58,924 nucleotides of DNA from Chloroflexota bacterium (GCA_016223085.1 JACRPS010000011.1:304511-363434), one strand, 5' to 3'; counted from the first letter of the stretch, positions 25,161-34,105 are shown. Notes: generated by a model from the letters alone, not told the origin. Translations and numbers: made by a program.

Positions 25161-26612
25161 ATGTTTGATCTGATCGTACTCGGCGGCGGCCCGGCAGGCG
25201 TGACAGCGGCGCTGCGGGCGCGGGAACTGGGCGCGCGCACGGCGCTGGTGGAACGCGATAACCTGGGCGGCACCTGCACCAATGACGGCTGTGTGCCCAC
25301 CCGCGTGCTGGCGCGGGCAGCGCGCTTCATGCGTGACGCGCGCAGGTTCGCCGATTATGGTCTGGTGCTGGAAAGCCAGCCGGAAGTGGATTTTGAGCAG
25401 ATCATCCGGCGCACGCAGCATATCGTCTACCAGATTCACGAAAAGAAACAACTGCTGGACCACCTGCGCGGCGTTCAGGTGGAAGTCTACGATGACGTTG
25501 GTCCGGCGCATTTCCTAGACCCGCACCGTATCCAGCTTGAGGACGGCACAGTACTGGAAAGCCAGCGTTTTGTTCTATGTGTGGGCGGCCATCCCCGCCG
25601 TCTGCCGGTTCCCGGCGCGGAATACACCCTCACCCACAGTGACGTGTGGACGTTAAACAAGCTGCCCACCTCGGCAGTGATCGTCGGCAGCGGCGCGACC
25701 GGCTGTCAGTTCGCCTCGATCCTGAACGCCTTCGGCACACAGGTAACGCTGATGGACATCGCTCCGCGCATTCTGATCGCGGAAGATGAACTGGTGTCGC
25801 AGACGATGGCCGCCGAGTTCCGGCAGAATGGCATCGAAATTATCACCGGCATTGACGGCATCAACCGGATTGACCGCCGCGACTCATCGCTTGATCTGTT
25901 CTGCCAGCACAACGGCGTGGAACGGATGGTAACAGCGGAAGCGGTTATTCTATCGGTAGGCTGGCCGGGAAATATCGAAGGGCTGCACCTGGAAGCCGCC
26001 GGCGTCGAGGTTGAACGCAGCTACATCAAGGTCAACGACGCGCTGCAAACGACCGCGCCACACATCTACGCCGCCGGCGACATCACCGGCAGGATGATGC
26101 TGGTACAGAGCGCCAGCCGCGAGGCGCGCATCGCCGTTGAAAATGCGCTGCTGGATGGCGAACGCCGGGTGGCGCACAGTCTCGTCCCACACGGCGGCTT
26201 CACCGACCCCGAATACGGCAGTGTTGGCCCGACCGAGCAGCAGGCGCGGGAACGATATGATGTGATGACTGCCGTGATCCCTTATGCTGATCTCGACCGC
26301 GCCGTGATTGACGGCGTGCCGGAAGGCTTCTGTAAGCTGCTGATAGACCGGCAGACGCGCCTGATTATCGGGGCGCATGTGGTCGGCGAACAGGCACTGG
26401 AGATCGTGCAGATGGTGGCGACCGGTATGGCGGGCGGGCTGCGCGTCGAGCAGTTGGCGGAACTGGAAATCGCCTACCCCACGCTGGCGGCGATTGTCGG
26501 GCTGGCGGCGCGGCAAATCGTGCGCGAACTGGGCATCGTGCCGGTGGTGCAGGAGTGGCGAACGCTCAAGCTGCTGCGCGGCGCGGAATGGGAACGGCAG
26601 ACGGAGGGGTGA
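25161..26612 (+). CDS. FAD-dependent pyridine nucleotide-disulfide oxidoreductase, dihydrolipoamide dehydrogenase/MerA-like
   Basis: The 483-residue protein shows the FAD motif LGGGPAGVTAALRA, the redox disulfide C39-TNDG-C44 in GGTCTNDGCVPTRVL, the NAD(P) motif VIVGSGATGCQFA, and the second FAD motif IYAAGDITG. The C-terminal dimer domain has AYPTLAAIV where the family has xHPTLSE, so the His that activates the thiol and its partner Glu are both replaced. Electron donor and acceptor are unknown. ATG 25161 is chosen over 25155 because AAGGGGG lies six bases before it. Despite the likeness, calling it Lpd or MerA would go too far. Confidence 0.85.
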   Translation: MFDLIVLGGGPAGVTAALRARELGARTALVERDNLGGTCTNDGCVPTRVLARAARFMRDARRFADYGLVLESQPEVDFEQIIRRTQHIVYQIHEKKQLLDHLRGVQVEVYDDVGPAHFLDPHRIQLEDGTVLESQRFVLCVGGHPRRLPVPGAEYTLTHSDVWTLNKLPTSAVIVGSGATGCQFASILNAFGTQVTLMDIAPRILIAEDELVSQTMAAEFRQNGIEIITGIDGINRIDRRDSSLDLFCQHNGVERMVTAEAVILSVGWPGNIEGLHLEAAGVEVERSYIKVNDALQTTAPHIYAAGDITGRMMLVQSASREARIAVENALLDGERRVAHSLVPHGGFTDPEYGSVGPTEQQARERYDVMTAVIPYADLDRAVIDGVPEGFCKLLIDRQTRLIIGAHVVGEQALEIVQMVATGMAGGLRVEQLAELEIAYPTLAAIVGLAARQIVRELGIVPVVQEWRTLKLLRGAEWERQTEG

Positions 26613-26624
26613 GGGACGAGTGAA

Positions 26625-26653
26625 AAGTTGTCGGTTTTCAGTATTCAGTGATC
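26625..26653. repeat. AGTTGTC/GGTTTTCAGT short direct repeat
   Basis: Near-repeats of an AGTTGTC/TTTTCAGT unit follow the oxidoreductase stop. It belongs loosely with the runs at 3791 and 33967. Confidence 0.4.
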
Positions 26654-26701
26654 GGCTAAAAGTAGGTTCTCGAAAGAAATCAACGAAAAAATGTGCAACC
26701 C

Positions 26702-26729
26702 GTAGGGGCACGGCCTGCCGTGCCCCTAC
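26702..26729. repeat. Palindromic intergenic repeat, copy 6
   Basis: GTAGGGGCACGGC and its reverse complement flank CT: 13-bp perfect stem, 28 nt. The arms equal those of copy 4 (19227). Confidence 0.9.
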
Positions 26730-26766
26730 TTTAAGCAAGTGATAGGCATTATGGCGGGCTATGTTG

Positions 26767-26801
26767 TCTCTGTGTCTCCGCGCCTCTGTATCTCTGTGTT
26801 A
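26767..26801. repeat. CAGAG-type repeat, second copy
   Basis: TCTCTGTGTCTCCGCGCCTC and the following TGTATCTCTGTGTTA are the same kind of unit as the right arm at 16311-16348. It forms part of a repeat cluster upstream of the gene at 26855. Confidence 0.6.
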
Positions 26802-26813
26802 TGCTTTTCCCCC

Positions 26814-26843
26814 GCGCCTTTGCCCCTTCGCAACTTTGCGTTA
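26814..26843. repeat. GCGCCTTTG...ACTTTGCGTTA repeat, inverted copy of the 19150 element
   Basis: Read in reverse complement it gives TAACGCAAAGT, GCGAAG, CAAAGGCGC in the same order as the element at 19150. It ends 11 nt before the gene start at 26855. Confidence 0.6.
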
Positions 26844-26854
26844 CATTCTCCCCT

Positions 26855-27331
26855 ATGAATCAATCCCAATCCCCACAGGAATATTTCCGCCTCATCCTGC
26901 TCACTGTCATCGGCCAGGCCTTGCACGCGGCAGGCTACGAACTCCAGGACCGTCCGGTGCAGTGGGCGGGCGGCCTGTTCCGGTTCGCCAAACGTTTTGA
27001 CGGTGGGTTGTACGGCTTCATCGAGTTCCAGCTATTAAGTTATATCGACACGCTGTGGGCCTCTGGCAATCCCTCGCGCTTCCATGTCACGTTCGTTCGC
27101 AGCGACCAACCGACCCCGGACGCGCCATCGCGCCACCCGCGTTTTGCCCGCCGCAGCCTAAGCGCCCTGGTCGTGGAGGACTTTGGCGTGGCGATTCTGC
27201 CGGACGCCGATCACTGGTGGGAGTTCCGCACCACGCAGCAGCTTGGCAGCGCGCTGGCCGAGGCCGGCCACCTCATCGTCGGCTATGGACTGCCCTGGCT
27301 GGCCGGCGATCTCGCGCCGCCGTCGGGTTAA
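26855..27331 (+). CDS. Hypothetical protein
   Basis: The 158-residue protein is not one I recognise. It is alpha/beta in character, with a repeated Trp/Phe content (WAGGLFRFAKRFDGGLYGFIEFQLLSY) and no signal peptide or membrane helix. The open frame starts at 26801, but the first part is repeat DNA, so ATG 26855 is taken. No good ribosome site precedes it; the repeats fill that space. Confidence 0.6.
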   Translation: MNQSQSPQEYFRLILLTVIGQALHAAGYELQDRPVQWAGGLFRFAKRFDGGLYGFIEFQLLSYIDTLWASGNPSRFHVTFVRSDQPTPDAPSRHPRFARRSLSALVVEDFGVAILPDADHWWEFRTTQQLGSALAEAGHLIVGYGLPWLAGDLAPPSG

Positions 27332-27347
27332 CGTGGGGGATGCGTCA

Positions 27348-27376
27348 TTGACAGGGGCGTAGCCCGCCGCGATAAT
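27348..27376 (+). promoter_or_regulatory. Strong sigma-70-like promoter giving a leaderless mRNA
   Basis: TTGACA (27348-27353), a 17-nt spacer and GATAAT (27371-27376). The -10 ends eight bases before the ATG at 27385, so transcription should start at or within a base or two of the start codon. No ribosome site can be present. Confidence 0.7.
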
Positions 27377-27384
27377 GCTTGCCC

Positions 27385-29808
27385 ATGACAACCAACCTGA
27401 AATCCTTCCTTCCCTTCCTGCTCGTCATATCGCTGGCTGCCGGCTGCTCGTTTGGCGTGCAGCCCACGCCGATTTACGTCACCGCCACGCCGGACGCGAC
27501 GGCTGGCCCAACCGCCACGCCGACTCTCACCCCTACCCCGACATTTCCGCCCACACCCACGGTTGTGCCGGAAGTGGCGCTGCGGCTGGCCGACCGCTAT
27601 CTGGTCAACGGCTACTATGAAAACGCCGTGTATACCTACCAGACGATTCTGGCGCAGGGCGACGGCATTTCGCCGGCAACCGGCGCGGCAGCCGCCTTCG
27701 GCCTGGGGCGCGCCGCCCTGCGCGAAGGGCTGTTTGCCGATTCGGTTAACGCCCTGACGACCTTCATCAACCAGTACGGGCAGGACGGGCGCATCGCCCA
27801 GGCATATTTCCTGCGCGGCGATGCCTATATGGGTTTATCCCAATGGGCGGAAGCGCTGGCCGATTTCCAGCAGTACCTTGCCATGCGCCCCGGTATGATT
27901 GACAGTTACGTTCACGAGCGTATGGGCGACGCGCATCTGGCATTGGAACAGACACAACCGGCGCTGGATGCTTACGCCAAAGCCACCGGCGAAGGCCGCA
28001 GCCTGGTACCGGAACTGGCGCTGCGGGAGAAGGTGGCGCAGGTCTACATTCAGGCCGGGCAGCCGCAGGCTGCGCTGGCGCAGTACGACGCCATTCTGGC
28101 GGAAGCCCGTAACGTGCCTTATCGCGCCCTGATCGAATTGAACGCTGCCCAACTGCTGCTGGACAGCGGCAGCGAGGAAAACGCCCTCGCGCGGTTGCAA
28201 GCCATTTTTGAGAACTACCCGGATACGCCGCAGGCATATCAGGCCATGCAGCTACTGACCGAAAACGGCGTCGAACTTGACGACTACGCGAAAGGGCGTG
28301 TCAGTTACCTGTACGGGGATTATCAGACCGCGATTGACGCCTTCAACGCCTACACTTCGTCACACATTCTATCGGAAGTACCGGCGGAACTCTACCTGCT
28401 GCTTGGGCGCGCTTATCGGGAAATCGGCAACACAGCAGCAGCCATTACCGCTTTCCAAACGGTGATTGACCAGTACCCGACTGACCCCGCTTTTGGCGAA
28501 GCCCTGCTGGAACAGGGGCGCACCCGGTTTTTATCGAACGACATCGAAGGCGCGATTGCCCAGTATTTGCGGATTGCCGACACTTACGGCGATATTCCCC
28601 AGGCTGCCGAAGCGTTGTGGCGGGCCGGTTATCTGTACGGCACCAATGACAAGCCCGCCGAGTCACGGCAGATTTTTGAACGGCTGGCGGATAAATACCC
28701 TGATACCGAACAGGCGCGCAGCGGCCTGTTTCTGGCGGCGTCGGCGGCCTACAATCTGGATGATCTGGCTGGCGCCGAACGGCTGTATGCCCGGCTGGCC
28801 GTGACCACGACCGGCGACGATCAGGCGGCGGCGTACCTGTGGGTCGGGCGGCTGGCGCTCCAGCGCGGCGATGAGCAGACCGCGCAGCAGGCATTCCAGC
28901 AGGCGGTCGCTGCCGCGCCGGACAGCTACTTCGCGGCGCGTGCGCAGGATATTCAACTGGGGCGCGAGCCGTTTGCGCCGCCGGCGCAGGTACAGTTTGA
29001 ATTCGACGAGGCGGCACAGTTGGCCGAGGCGGAAAACTGGCTGCGCCAGAAGTTCGCGGTCGAGCAGGAAGGCAGCCTGTGGCAGCTTTCACCGCCGCTG
29101 CAGGCCGACCCGCGCCTGATTCGTGGCAACGAATTGTGGGCCGTCGGCGCGAACGAAGAAGCCGAGGTCGAATTTGGCGACGTGATTGAGGCCAATAAGG
29201 ACAACGCCCTCACCTCGTTCCAGCTTGCCGTTTTCCTGCGGGGCATCGGCGCGTACCAGCCATCTATCCTGGCGGGTGCAAACGTGATTCGCGCGGCACA
29301 GGTCGGCACGCTGGAAGCGCCGCCGTTTATCGCCCGGCTGCGCTACCCGGTTTATTATCTGGACGTGGTGCTGGACGCGGCGCAGCGCCAGGACATAGAC
29401 CCGCTGCTGCTGTTTTCGCTCATCCGGCACGAGAGCCTGTTTGATACCTACGCGACAGCCGCCGCCGGCGAAAAAGGGCTGACGCAGGTCATCCCCAGCA
29501 CCGGCGAATACATCGCGCAGCAGCTTGAGTGGCCGAATTACCAGCACAGCGATCTGTTCCGGCCTTACGCCGGGGTGGAATTTGGGGCGTATTTTCTGGC
29601 AGAGAACCTGCGGCGGTTTGACAACAACGTGATCGCGGCGCTGGCCGGTTACAATGCCGGGCCGGGACGGGCAGCAAGCTGGCTGGAACTGTCCGGCGGT
29701 GACCCTGACCTGTTTATGACGACCATCACCATTGCCAGCACCCGTACCTACGTGGAACGCATCTACGGTTTTTATAACATTTACCGCGCCCTGTACGGCG
29801 TGGCGTAA
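27385..29808 (+). CDS. Lipoprotein with TPR repeats and lytic transglycosylase (SLT) domain
   Basis: The 807-residue protein has a lipobox (SLAAGC), a Thr/Pro linker (about 30-60), a long run of TPR-like helices (about 65-560), and a soluble lytic transglycosylase domain at the end. E683 in LIRHES is the catalytic acid, with GLTQVIPSTGEYIA, ALAGYNAGPGRAASWL and TRTYVERIYGFY after it. It is laid out like Slt70, whose helical ring is replaced here by TPRs. It cleaves peptidoglycan between MurNAc and GlcNAc. TTG at 27379 is possible, but the ATG at 27385 fits the promoter just before it. Confidence 0.9.
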   Translation: MTTNLKSFLPFLLVISLAAGCSFGVQPTPIYVTATPDATAGPTATPTLTPTPTFPPTPTVVPEVALRLADRYLVNGYYENAVYTYQTILAQGDGISPATGAAAAFGLGRAALREGLFADSVNALTTFINQYGQDGRIAQAYFLRGDAYMGLSQWAEALADFQQYLAMRPGMIDSYVHERMGDAHLALEQTQPALDAYAKATGEGRSLVPELALREKVAQVYIQAGQPQAALAQYDAILAEARNVPYRALIELNAAQLLLDSGSEENALARLQAIFENYPDTPQAYQAMQLLTENGVELDDYAKGRVSYLYGDYQTAIDAFNAYTSSHILSEVPAELYLLLGRAYREIGNTAAAITAFQTVIDQYPTDPAFGEALLEQGRTRFLSNDIEGAIAQYLRIADTYGDIPQAAEALWRAGYLYGTNDKPAESRQIFERLADKYPDTEQARSGLFLAASAAYNLDDLAGAERLYARLAVTTTGDDQAAAYLWVGRLALQRGDEQTAQQAFQQAVAAAPDSYFAARAQDIQLGREPFAPPAQVQFEFDEAAQLAEAENWLRQKFAVEQEGSLWQLSPPLQADPRLIRGNELWAVGANEEAEVEFGDVIEANKDNALTSFQLAVFLRGIGAYQPSILAGANVIRAAQVGTLEAPPFIARLRYPVYYLDVVLDAAQRQDIDPLLLFSLIRHESLFDTYATAAAGEKGLTQVIPSTGEYIAQQLEWPNYQHSDLFRPYAGVEFGAYFLAENLRRFDNNVIAALAGYNAGPGRAASWLELSGGDPDLFMTTITIASTRTYVERIYGFYNIYRALYGVA

Positions 29809-29827
29809 ACCGATTACAAGCAAAAAA

Positions 29828-29848
29828 AGCGCACCTCCACGGTGCGCT
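29828..29848 (-). terminator. Rho-independent terminator of the receiver gene
   Basis: An 8-bp stem (AGCGCACC/GGTGCGCT) with a 5-nt loop is followed, on the minus strand, by seven Ts (complement of 29822-29828). It lies between the transglycosylase stop and the receiver stop. It may also end the plus-strand message. Confidence 0.85.
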
Positions 29849-29870
29849 CAACCGTTCCGGTCGCAGGCGG

Positions 29871-30254
29871 TTAAACTTCGGCGCCGTTCTGCCCCAGCAT
29901 GGAGCGAACTTTGGCAACCAGGTCGTGATGCAGAATCGGCTTGGGCAGATAGTCGTTCGCGCCGGCTTCAATCCCGCGCATGATGCTTTCGGCATCCCCC
30001 CGCGCGGACAGAATCAGAATCGGCGTCCCGCCCGTGTCCTGCCGGTCGCGGATGACCTTGCACAACTCGATACCATCCATACCCGGCATCATCACATCCA
30101 GGATAATCATATCGGGCGTGTTTTGATCGAGCACGGTCAGCGCCGATTTCGCATCCTTGGCTTTTAAGACCCCAAAACCACCACGTTCAAGCATAATTCC
30201 GATCAGCGTTAAAGCGCCAATCTCGTCGTCCACGACCAGAATATGCTTTTTCAT
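29871..30254 (-). CDS. Stand-alone response regulator receiver protein
   Basis: The 127-residue protein is a single receiver domain: D9/D10 acid pair, phospho-acceptor D53 in IILDVMMPGMDG, Ser in LILSARGD, and Lys in YLPKPI. It lacks an output domain. The frame is open to 30266, but ATG 30254 has GGAGG five bases upstream. A terminator follows its stop. The partner kinase is not adjacent. Confidence 0.92.
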   Translation of the reverse strand: MKKHILVVDDEIGALTLIGIMLERGGFGVLKAKDAKSALTVLDQNTPDMIILDVMMPGMDGIELCKVIRDRQDTGGTPILILSARGDAESIMRGIEAGANDYLPKPILHHDLVAKVRSMLGQNGAEV

Positions 30255-30308
30255 GCATTCCTCCACAGGGTATTTGACGGCTTCCTGGGCACCGTTGGCG
30301 TTCAGTCC

Positions 30309-30336
30309 ATTTTAGACACAGAATGATTAAGACAAA
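30309..30336 (-). promoter_or_regulatory. Weak candidate promoter of the receiver gene
   Basis: On the minus strand TTTGTC (30336-30331), 16 nt, then TAAAAT (30314-30309), about 55 nt before the start. The -35 match is poor. Confidence 0.3.
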
Positions 30337-30543
30337 CCCCTAAATTCATTACTGCTTTATTTTACCATTAGGTGTAAAGCCTGTGCAATAAAGATTTCTC
30401 ACGTTTCCTCAATTCACGGCATTGTAACACGCGCAAGCAGGCAGGACAAATGTCACCAGCGGTTAATTCATCATGCTACTTTTCTCCCACCTCTGCGTAT
30501 ATTATATGGGCGCAGTCGCTAAACAAGTCAGGAGATTTGAATT

Positions 30544-31458
30544 ATGCAGCCCGATACCGCCATTTGTGTCGAGCATGTCTCGAAAAGCTACGGCAGCTTT
30601 CGTGCGGTGAGCGATCTCAGTTTCGAAGTGTACCGGGGCGAAATCTTTGCCATGTTAGGGCCAAACGGCTCCGGCAAAACTACCACGATGCGTATGATTC
30701 TGGACATCCTGAAGCCGGATACCGGCACAATCACCGTGCTGGGCGGCCCGCTGACGGACGCAACCAAGGACAAAATCGGCTACCTGCCGGAAGAGCGCGG
30801 CCTGTACCGCAATGTTCGTGTGCTGGAGATGATGGAATACCTGGGCACGCTCAAGGGCCTTTCGACCGCGGAAGCCCGCCGCCGCAGCCAGGCCATGCTG
30901 GAACGGCTTGATCTGGCCGAACATGCCAAAAAGAAGGTGAACGAACTGAGTAAGGGTATGCAGCAGAAAATCCAGTTCGCCGTCACCGTGCTGCACGACC
31001 CGGAACTGATTATCATTGACGAGCCGTTTTCCGGCCTTGACCCGGTGAACACGCTGGCGCTGAAGGACCTGCTGCTGGAGTTCCGCCAGAAGGGCGGCAC
31101 GGTTGTGATGAGCACCCACCAGATGTGGCAGGTCGAGGAAATGGCCGACCGGCTGCTGATGATTCACCAGGGCCAGCAGAAGCTATACGGGGCGGTAGAC
31201 GCCATCCGTCAGCAGTATGCCCTGCATGCGATTGTGGTCGAAGGTCAGGGTGACTGGAAGACGCTGCCCGGTGTGGAGCGCGTCGAACTGACTGAAAACG
31301 GGCGTAAAGCTGCCCTGCTCCACCTCGCGCCGCAAACAACGACCGACGAGGTGCTGGCGGCAATTGCCCTGAACAAAAACATGAGCATCGAACGGTTTGA
31401 GCTGGCGGTGCCGAGCCTGAACGACATCTTCATCCGCGTCGTGGAGGACGAACGATGA
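30544..31458 (+). CDS. ABC transporter ATP-binding protein, NatA type
   Basis: The 304-residue ATPase has Walker A GPNGSGKTT (39-47, K45), signature LSKGMQQ, Walker B LIIIDEPFSGLD and H-loop STH, then a C-terminal DUF4162-like extension (about 215-304). It is first of three genes that overlap by ATGA, with two ABC-2 permeases after it. NatA-type exporters move sodium or unknown small molecules out; the substrate here is not known. The TATATT/TATTAT bases near 30498 may be its -10. Confidence 0.92.
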   Translation: MQPDTAICVEHVSKSYGSFRAVSDLSFEVYRGEIFAMLGPNGSGKTTTMRMILDILKPDTGTITVLGGPLTDATKDKIGYLPEERGLYRNVRVLEMMEYLGTLKGLSTAEARRRSQAMLERLDLAEHAKKKVNELSKGMQQKIQFAVTVLHDPELIIIDEPFSGLDPVNTLALKDLLLEFRQKGGTVVMSTHQMWQVEEMADRLLMIHQGQQKLYGAVDAIRQQYALHAIVVEGQGDWKTLPGVERVELTENGRKAALLHLAPQTTTDEVLAAIALNKNMSIERFELAVPSLNDIFIRVVEDER

Positions 31459-32708
31459 ACAAGGTTCTGACCGTCGCCCGGCGCGAATACCTCTACAATC
31501 TCAGGCGCCCGGCCTTCCTGTTTGCCGTCTTCGGCGTGCCGCTGTTCACACTGGTCCTGTGGGTGGTCATCTTCGCGCTGACCGCCTCCAGCGAGGACAA
31601 CGCGCGGCAGCTTGGTCAGGTCGGCTACGTTGACCGGTCCGGCGTGCTGGCGAACCCGGTGTACCCGGAAGAGGCTGCCGACCTGTTTGTTCCCTATTCA
31701 GACGAAACTGCCGCCCGGCAGGCGCTGGACGACAAAACGATTGGCGCGTATTTTGTCGTGCCGGACAACTACCTGCCAACCGGCGAAATTACGATCTACA
31801 GCTACTCCGGTATCCCTGAGGCGCTAAACGATACGATTGACACGCTGATGGTACAGAATATCAGCCGGCAGGTTGGCGCGAACGTGTCGCTGGAGCGCAT
31901 TCAGGACCCGGTTGACATGACTGTTCACGTCGTGGATAGTGGTCGTGATCTGACCGAAGCCAATATCCCCGCGCTGATCCTGATGCCGCTGGCGTTCGCC
32001 CTGCTGTTTATGATGTCGTCCGGCGTGACCAGTGGCTTCCTGATGAACGGAGTGGTTGAAGAAAAGACCAACCGCATTATGGAAATCCTCATAACCAGCA
32101 TCACCCCCATGCAAATGCTGCTGGGCAAGGTGATTGGCCTGGGGCTGCTGGGGCTGACACAGATGGTTGTCTGGGGCGCAGGTATCGTGCTGCTGATTAC
32201 CTTCGGCCAGACCGTTCCAGCACTGAAGGGCATTGTTGTGCCCACCGACCTGATGCTGGTGTTCTTCGTCTACTTTGTCCTCAGCTACTTCCTGCTGTCG
32301 AGTCTGATGGCTGGCATCGGCGCGGTGGTGGGGTCGGAACAGGAAAGCCGCCAGATTTCGTCCATCGTATCGCTGCTGTGGGTGCTGCCGTTTTTCTTCT
32401 TCGCCAGCTTCCTCAGCGATCCCAATGGCACGGTGCCGCTGATTTTAACGCTGGTGCCATTCACCGCGCCGACGACCGTCCTCATGCGCATGGGTTTCGC
32501 TGCCGTGCCTACGTGGCAGCTTGTACTCAGTCTGGCGATTCTGCTGGTGACCGCGATTGTCACCGTCTGGGCATCGGCGCGGCTGTTCCGCTGGGGGTTG
32601 CTGCGCTACGGCAAGCGCATCAGTTTGCGTGATCTGCTGCGCGTCATTCGCCGCTCACCGGAAGCCGACATCAGTGTGGCGCACAGCGCCCAGGAGGCAG
32701 CACGATGA
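31455..32708 (+). CDS. ABC-2 type permease (NatB-like), first paralogue
   Basis: The 417-residue protein has one N-terminal membrane helix (about 20-45), a large outer domain, then five or six helices from about 170 on. EEKTNRIMEILITSITPMQMLLGKV is the family signature. ATGA overlap joins it to both neighbours. It is similar in length and motifs to the next gene, so the membrane part is probably a heterodimer. Confidence 0.9.
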   Translation: MNKVLTVARREYLYNLRRPAFLFAVFGVPLFTLVLWVVIFALTASSEDNARQLGQVGYVDRSGVLANPVYPEEAADLFVPYSDETAARQALDDKTIGAYFVVPDNYLPTGEITIYSYSGIPEALNDTIDTLMVQNISRQVGANVSLERIQDPVDMTVHVVDSGRDLTEANIPALILMPLAFALLFMMSSGVTSGFLMNGVVEEKTNRIMEILITSITPMQMLLGKVIGLGLLGLTQMVVWGAGIVLLITFGQTVPALKGIVVPTDLMLVFFVYFVLSYFLLSSLMAGIGAVVGSEQESRQISSIVSLLWVLPFFFFASFLSDPNGTVPLILTLVPFTAPTTVLMRMGFAAVPTWQLVLSLAILLVTAIVTVWASARLFRWGLLRYGKRISLRDLLRVIRRSPEADISVAHSAQEAAR

Positions 32709-33964
32709 CCCGCCATATCCTCCAGGTCTTTGTCTACGAACTGCGGCGCAATCTGCGGCGCAAGGGTTTCCTGTTCACCACCTTTGGCATCCCGCTGCTG
32801 GGCTTTATCCTGTTCTACGGCTACCAGGCGGTTAACAACCTGACCAGCCAGAACGCGGACAGCGATCCGGCAGCGGAGATCATCGGCAGCGACCAGTTCC
32901 AGAATATCAACAGGGCCGGCTACGTGGATTTATCCGGCCTGTTCCCCGAACCCGGCACTGACCTGAAAGCCATCCTCACGCCTTATCCGGACGAAGCCAG
33001 CGCGAAAGCGGCGCTGGAAGCGGGTGAAGTGGATGTGTATTACGTCATCCCGCCGGATTATCTCGAAACCGGTGACGTGACACTCGTGATGCCGAAGTTT
33101 TCGCTTGGACAGGCGACGGACGCGCCGATTCGGCAGTTGATCCTCAGCCATCTGGCCGAAGATGTAAATCAGGATGTGTTCTACCGATTGGTAGACCCAA
33201 CCAACATCCGCGAGATTAACCTCCAGCGCGATGCCACCGGCGAAACCGCCTCCAACTTCGACGCGGATTTTATCGTCGTGTACGTGTTCGCGCTGGCGCT
33301 GATGATGAGCGTGTTTGTCACCAACGGCTACCTGATGCAGACCATCATCGAGGAGAAGGAAACGCGGCTGATCGAAATCCTGATCTCCGATATGCCCCCA
33401 ACGCAGCTTCTCGCCGGGAAAATCCTGGCGCTGGGCCTGCTGGGGCTGCTGCAAATCGTGGTGTGGGTGACCGCGCTGACGCTGCTGGCGAATGTCGCTA
33501 CCGGCAACGCCATTCCGACGCTGGCGGCCATCGCCAACATCTCGCTGCCGCCTGATCGCGTGCTGCTGCTGTTGGTGTACTTCATCTTCGGCTACCTGTT
33601 CTTCGCGGCGGCCTACGGTATGGTCAGCGCGATTTCCACCACGATGCAGGAAGGGCCGCAGTACGCGGTCATCTTCACGCTGCCGGCGGTGATTCCGCTG
33701 TACTTCCTGGGGCTGTTTATCGAATCGCCGGATGCGGCGCTGCCGACGTTCCTGAGCATCTTCCCGGTCACCTCGCCTATGGGTATGGTGATGCGCATTT
33801 CGATCACCACCGTTCCGGCGTGGCAAATCCTGCTCAGTCTGGCGCTGCTGGTTACGCTGGACGTGGTGATGATCTGGCTGGCGGGGCGGATGTTCCGCGT
33901 CAATACACTACTCGCCGGGCAAACGCCGAAGCTGCGCGACATTCCGAAGCTACTGGGGGGGTAG
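32705..33964 (+). CDS. ABC-2 type permease (NatB-like), second paralogue
   Basis: The 419-residue protein repeats the layout of its neighbour: N-terminal NLRRKGFLFTTFGIPLLGF helix, outer domain, then EEKETRLIEILISDMPPTQLLAGKI and several helices. It evidently arose by tandem duplication with the upstream gene. It shares the ATPase encoded at 30544. Confidence 0.9.
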   Translation: MTRHILQVFVYELRRNLRRKGFLFTTFGIPLLGFILFYGYQAVNNLTSQNADSDPAAEIIGSDQFQNINRAGYVDLSGLFPEPGTDLKAILTPYPDEASAKAALEAGEVDVYYVIPPDYLETGDVTLVMPKFSLGQATDAPIRQLILSHLAEDVNQDVFYRLVDPTNIREINLQRDATGETASNFDADFIVVYVFALALMMSVFVTNGYLMQTIIEEKETRLIEILISDMPPTQLLAGKILALGLLGLLQIVVWVTALTLLANVATGNAIPTLAAIANISLPPDRVLLLLVYFIFGYLFFAAAYGMVSAISTTMQEGPQYAVIFTLPAVIPLYFLGLFIESPDAALPTFLSIFPVTSPMGMVMRISITTVPAWQILLSLALLVTLDVVMIWLAGRMFRVNTLLAGQTPKLRDIPKLLGG

Positions 33965-33966
33965 TT

Positions 33967-33996
33967 AGTTGCCAGTTGCCGGTTTCCAGTTGCCAG
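33967..33996. repeat. AGTTGCCAGTTGCC short direct repeat
   Basis: The units AGTTGCC, AGTTGCC, TTTCC, AGTTGCC follow one another directly after the permease stop. It is the clearest member of the CAGTT-type runs (others at 3791 and 26625). Confidence 0.6.
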
Positions 33997-34105
33997 AAGA
34001 AAAGCCGGTTGGAAACGGAAGCAGTCAATGGGGCGGGGATTAAACTACTCGCCCTGTTTGTTCTGCGGCAAGTATGTTTGATAAGAGATTCTTTCGCTGA
34101 AAGGC

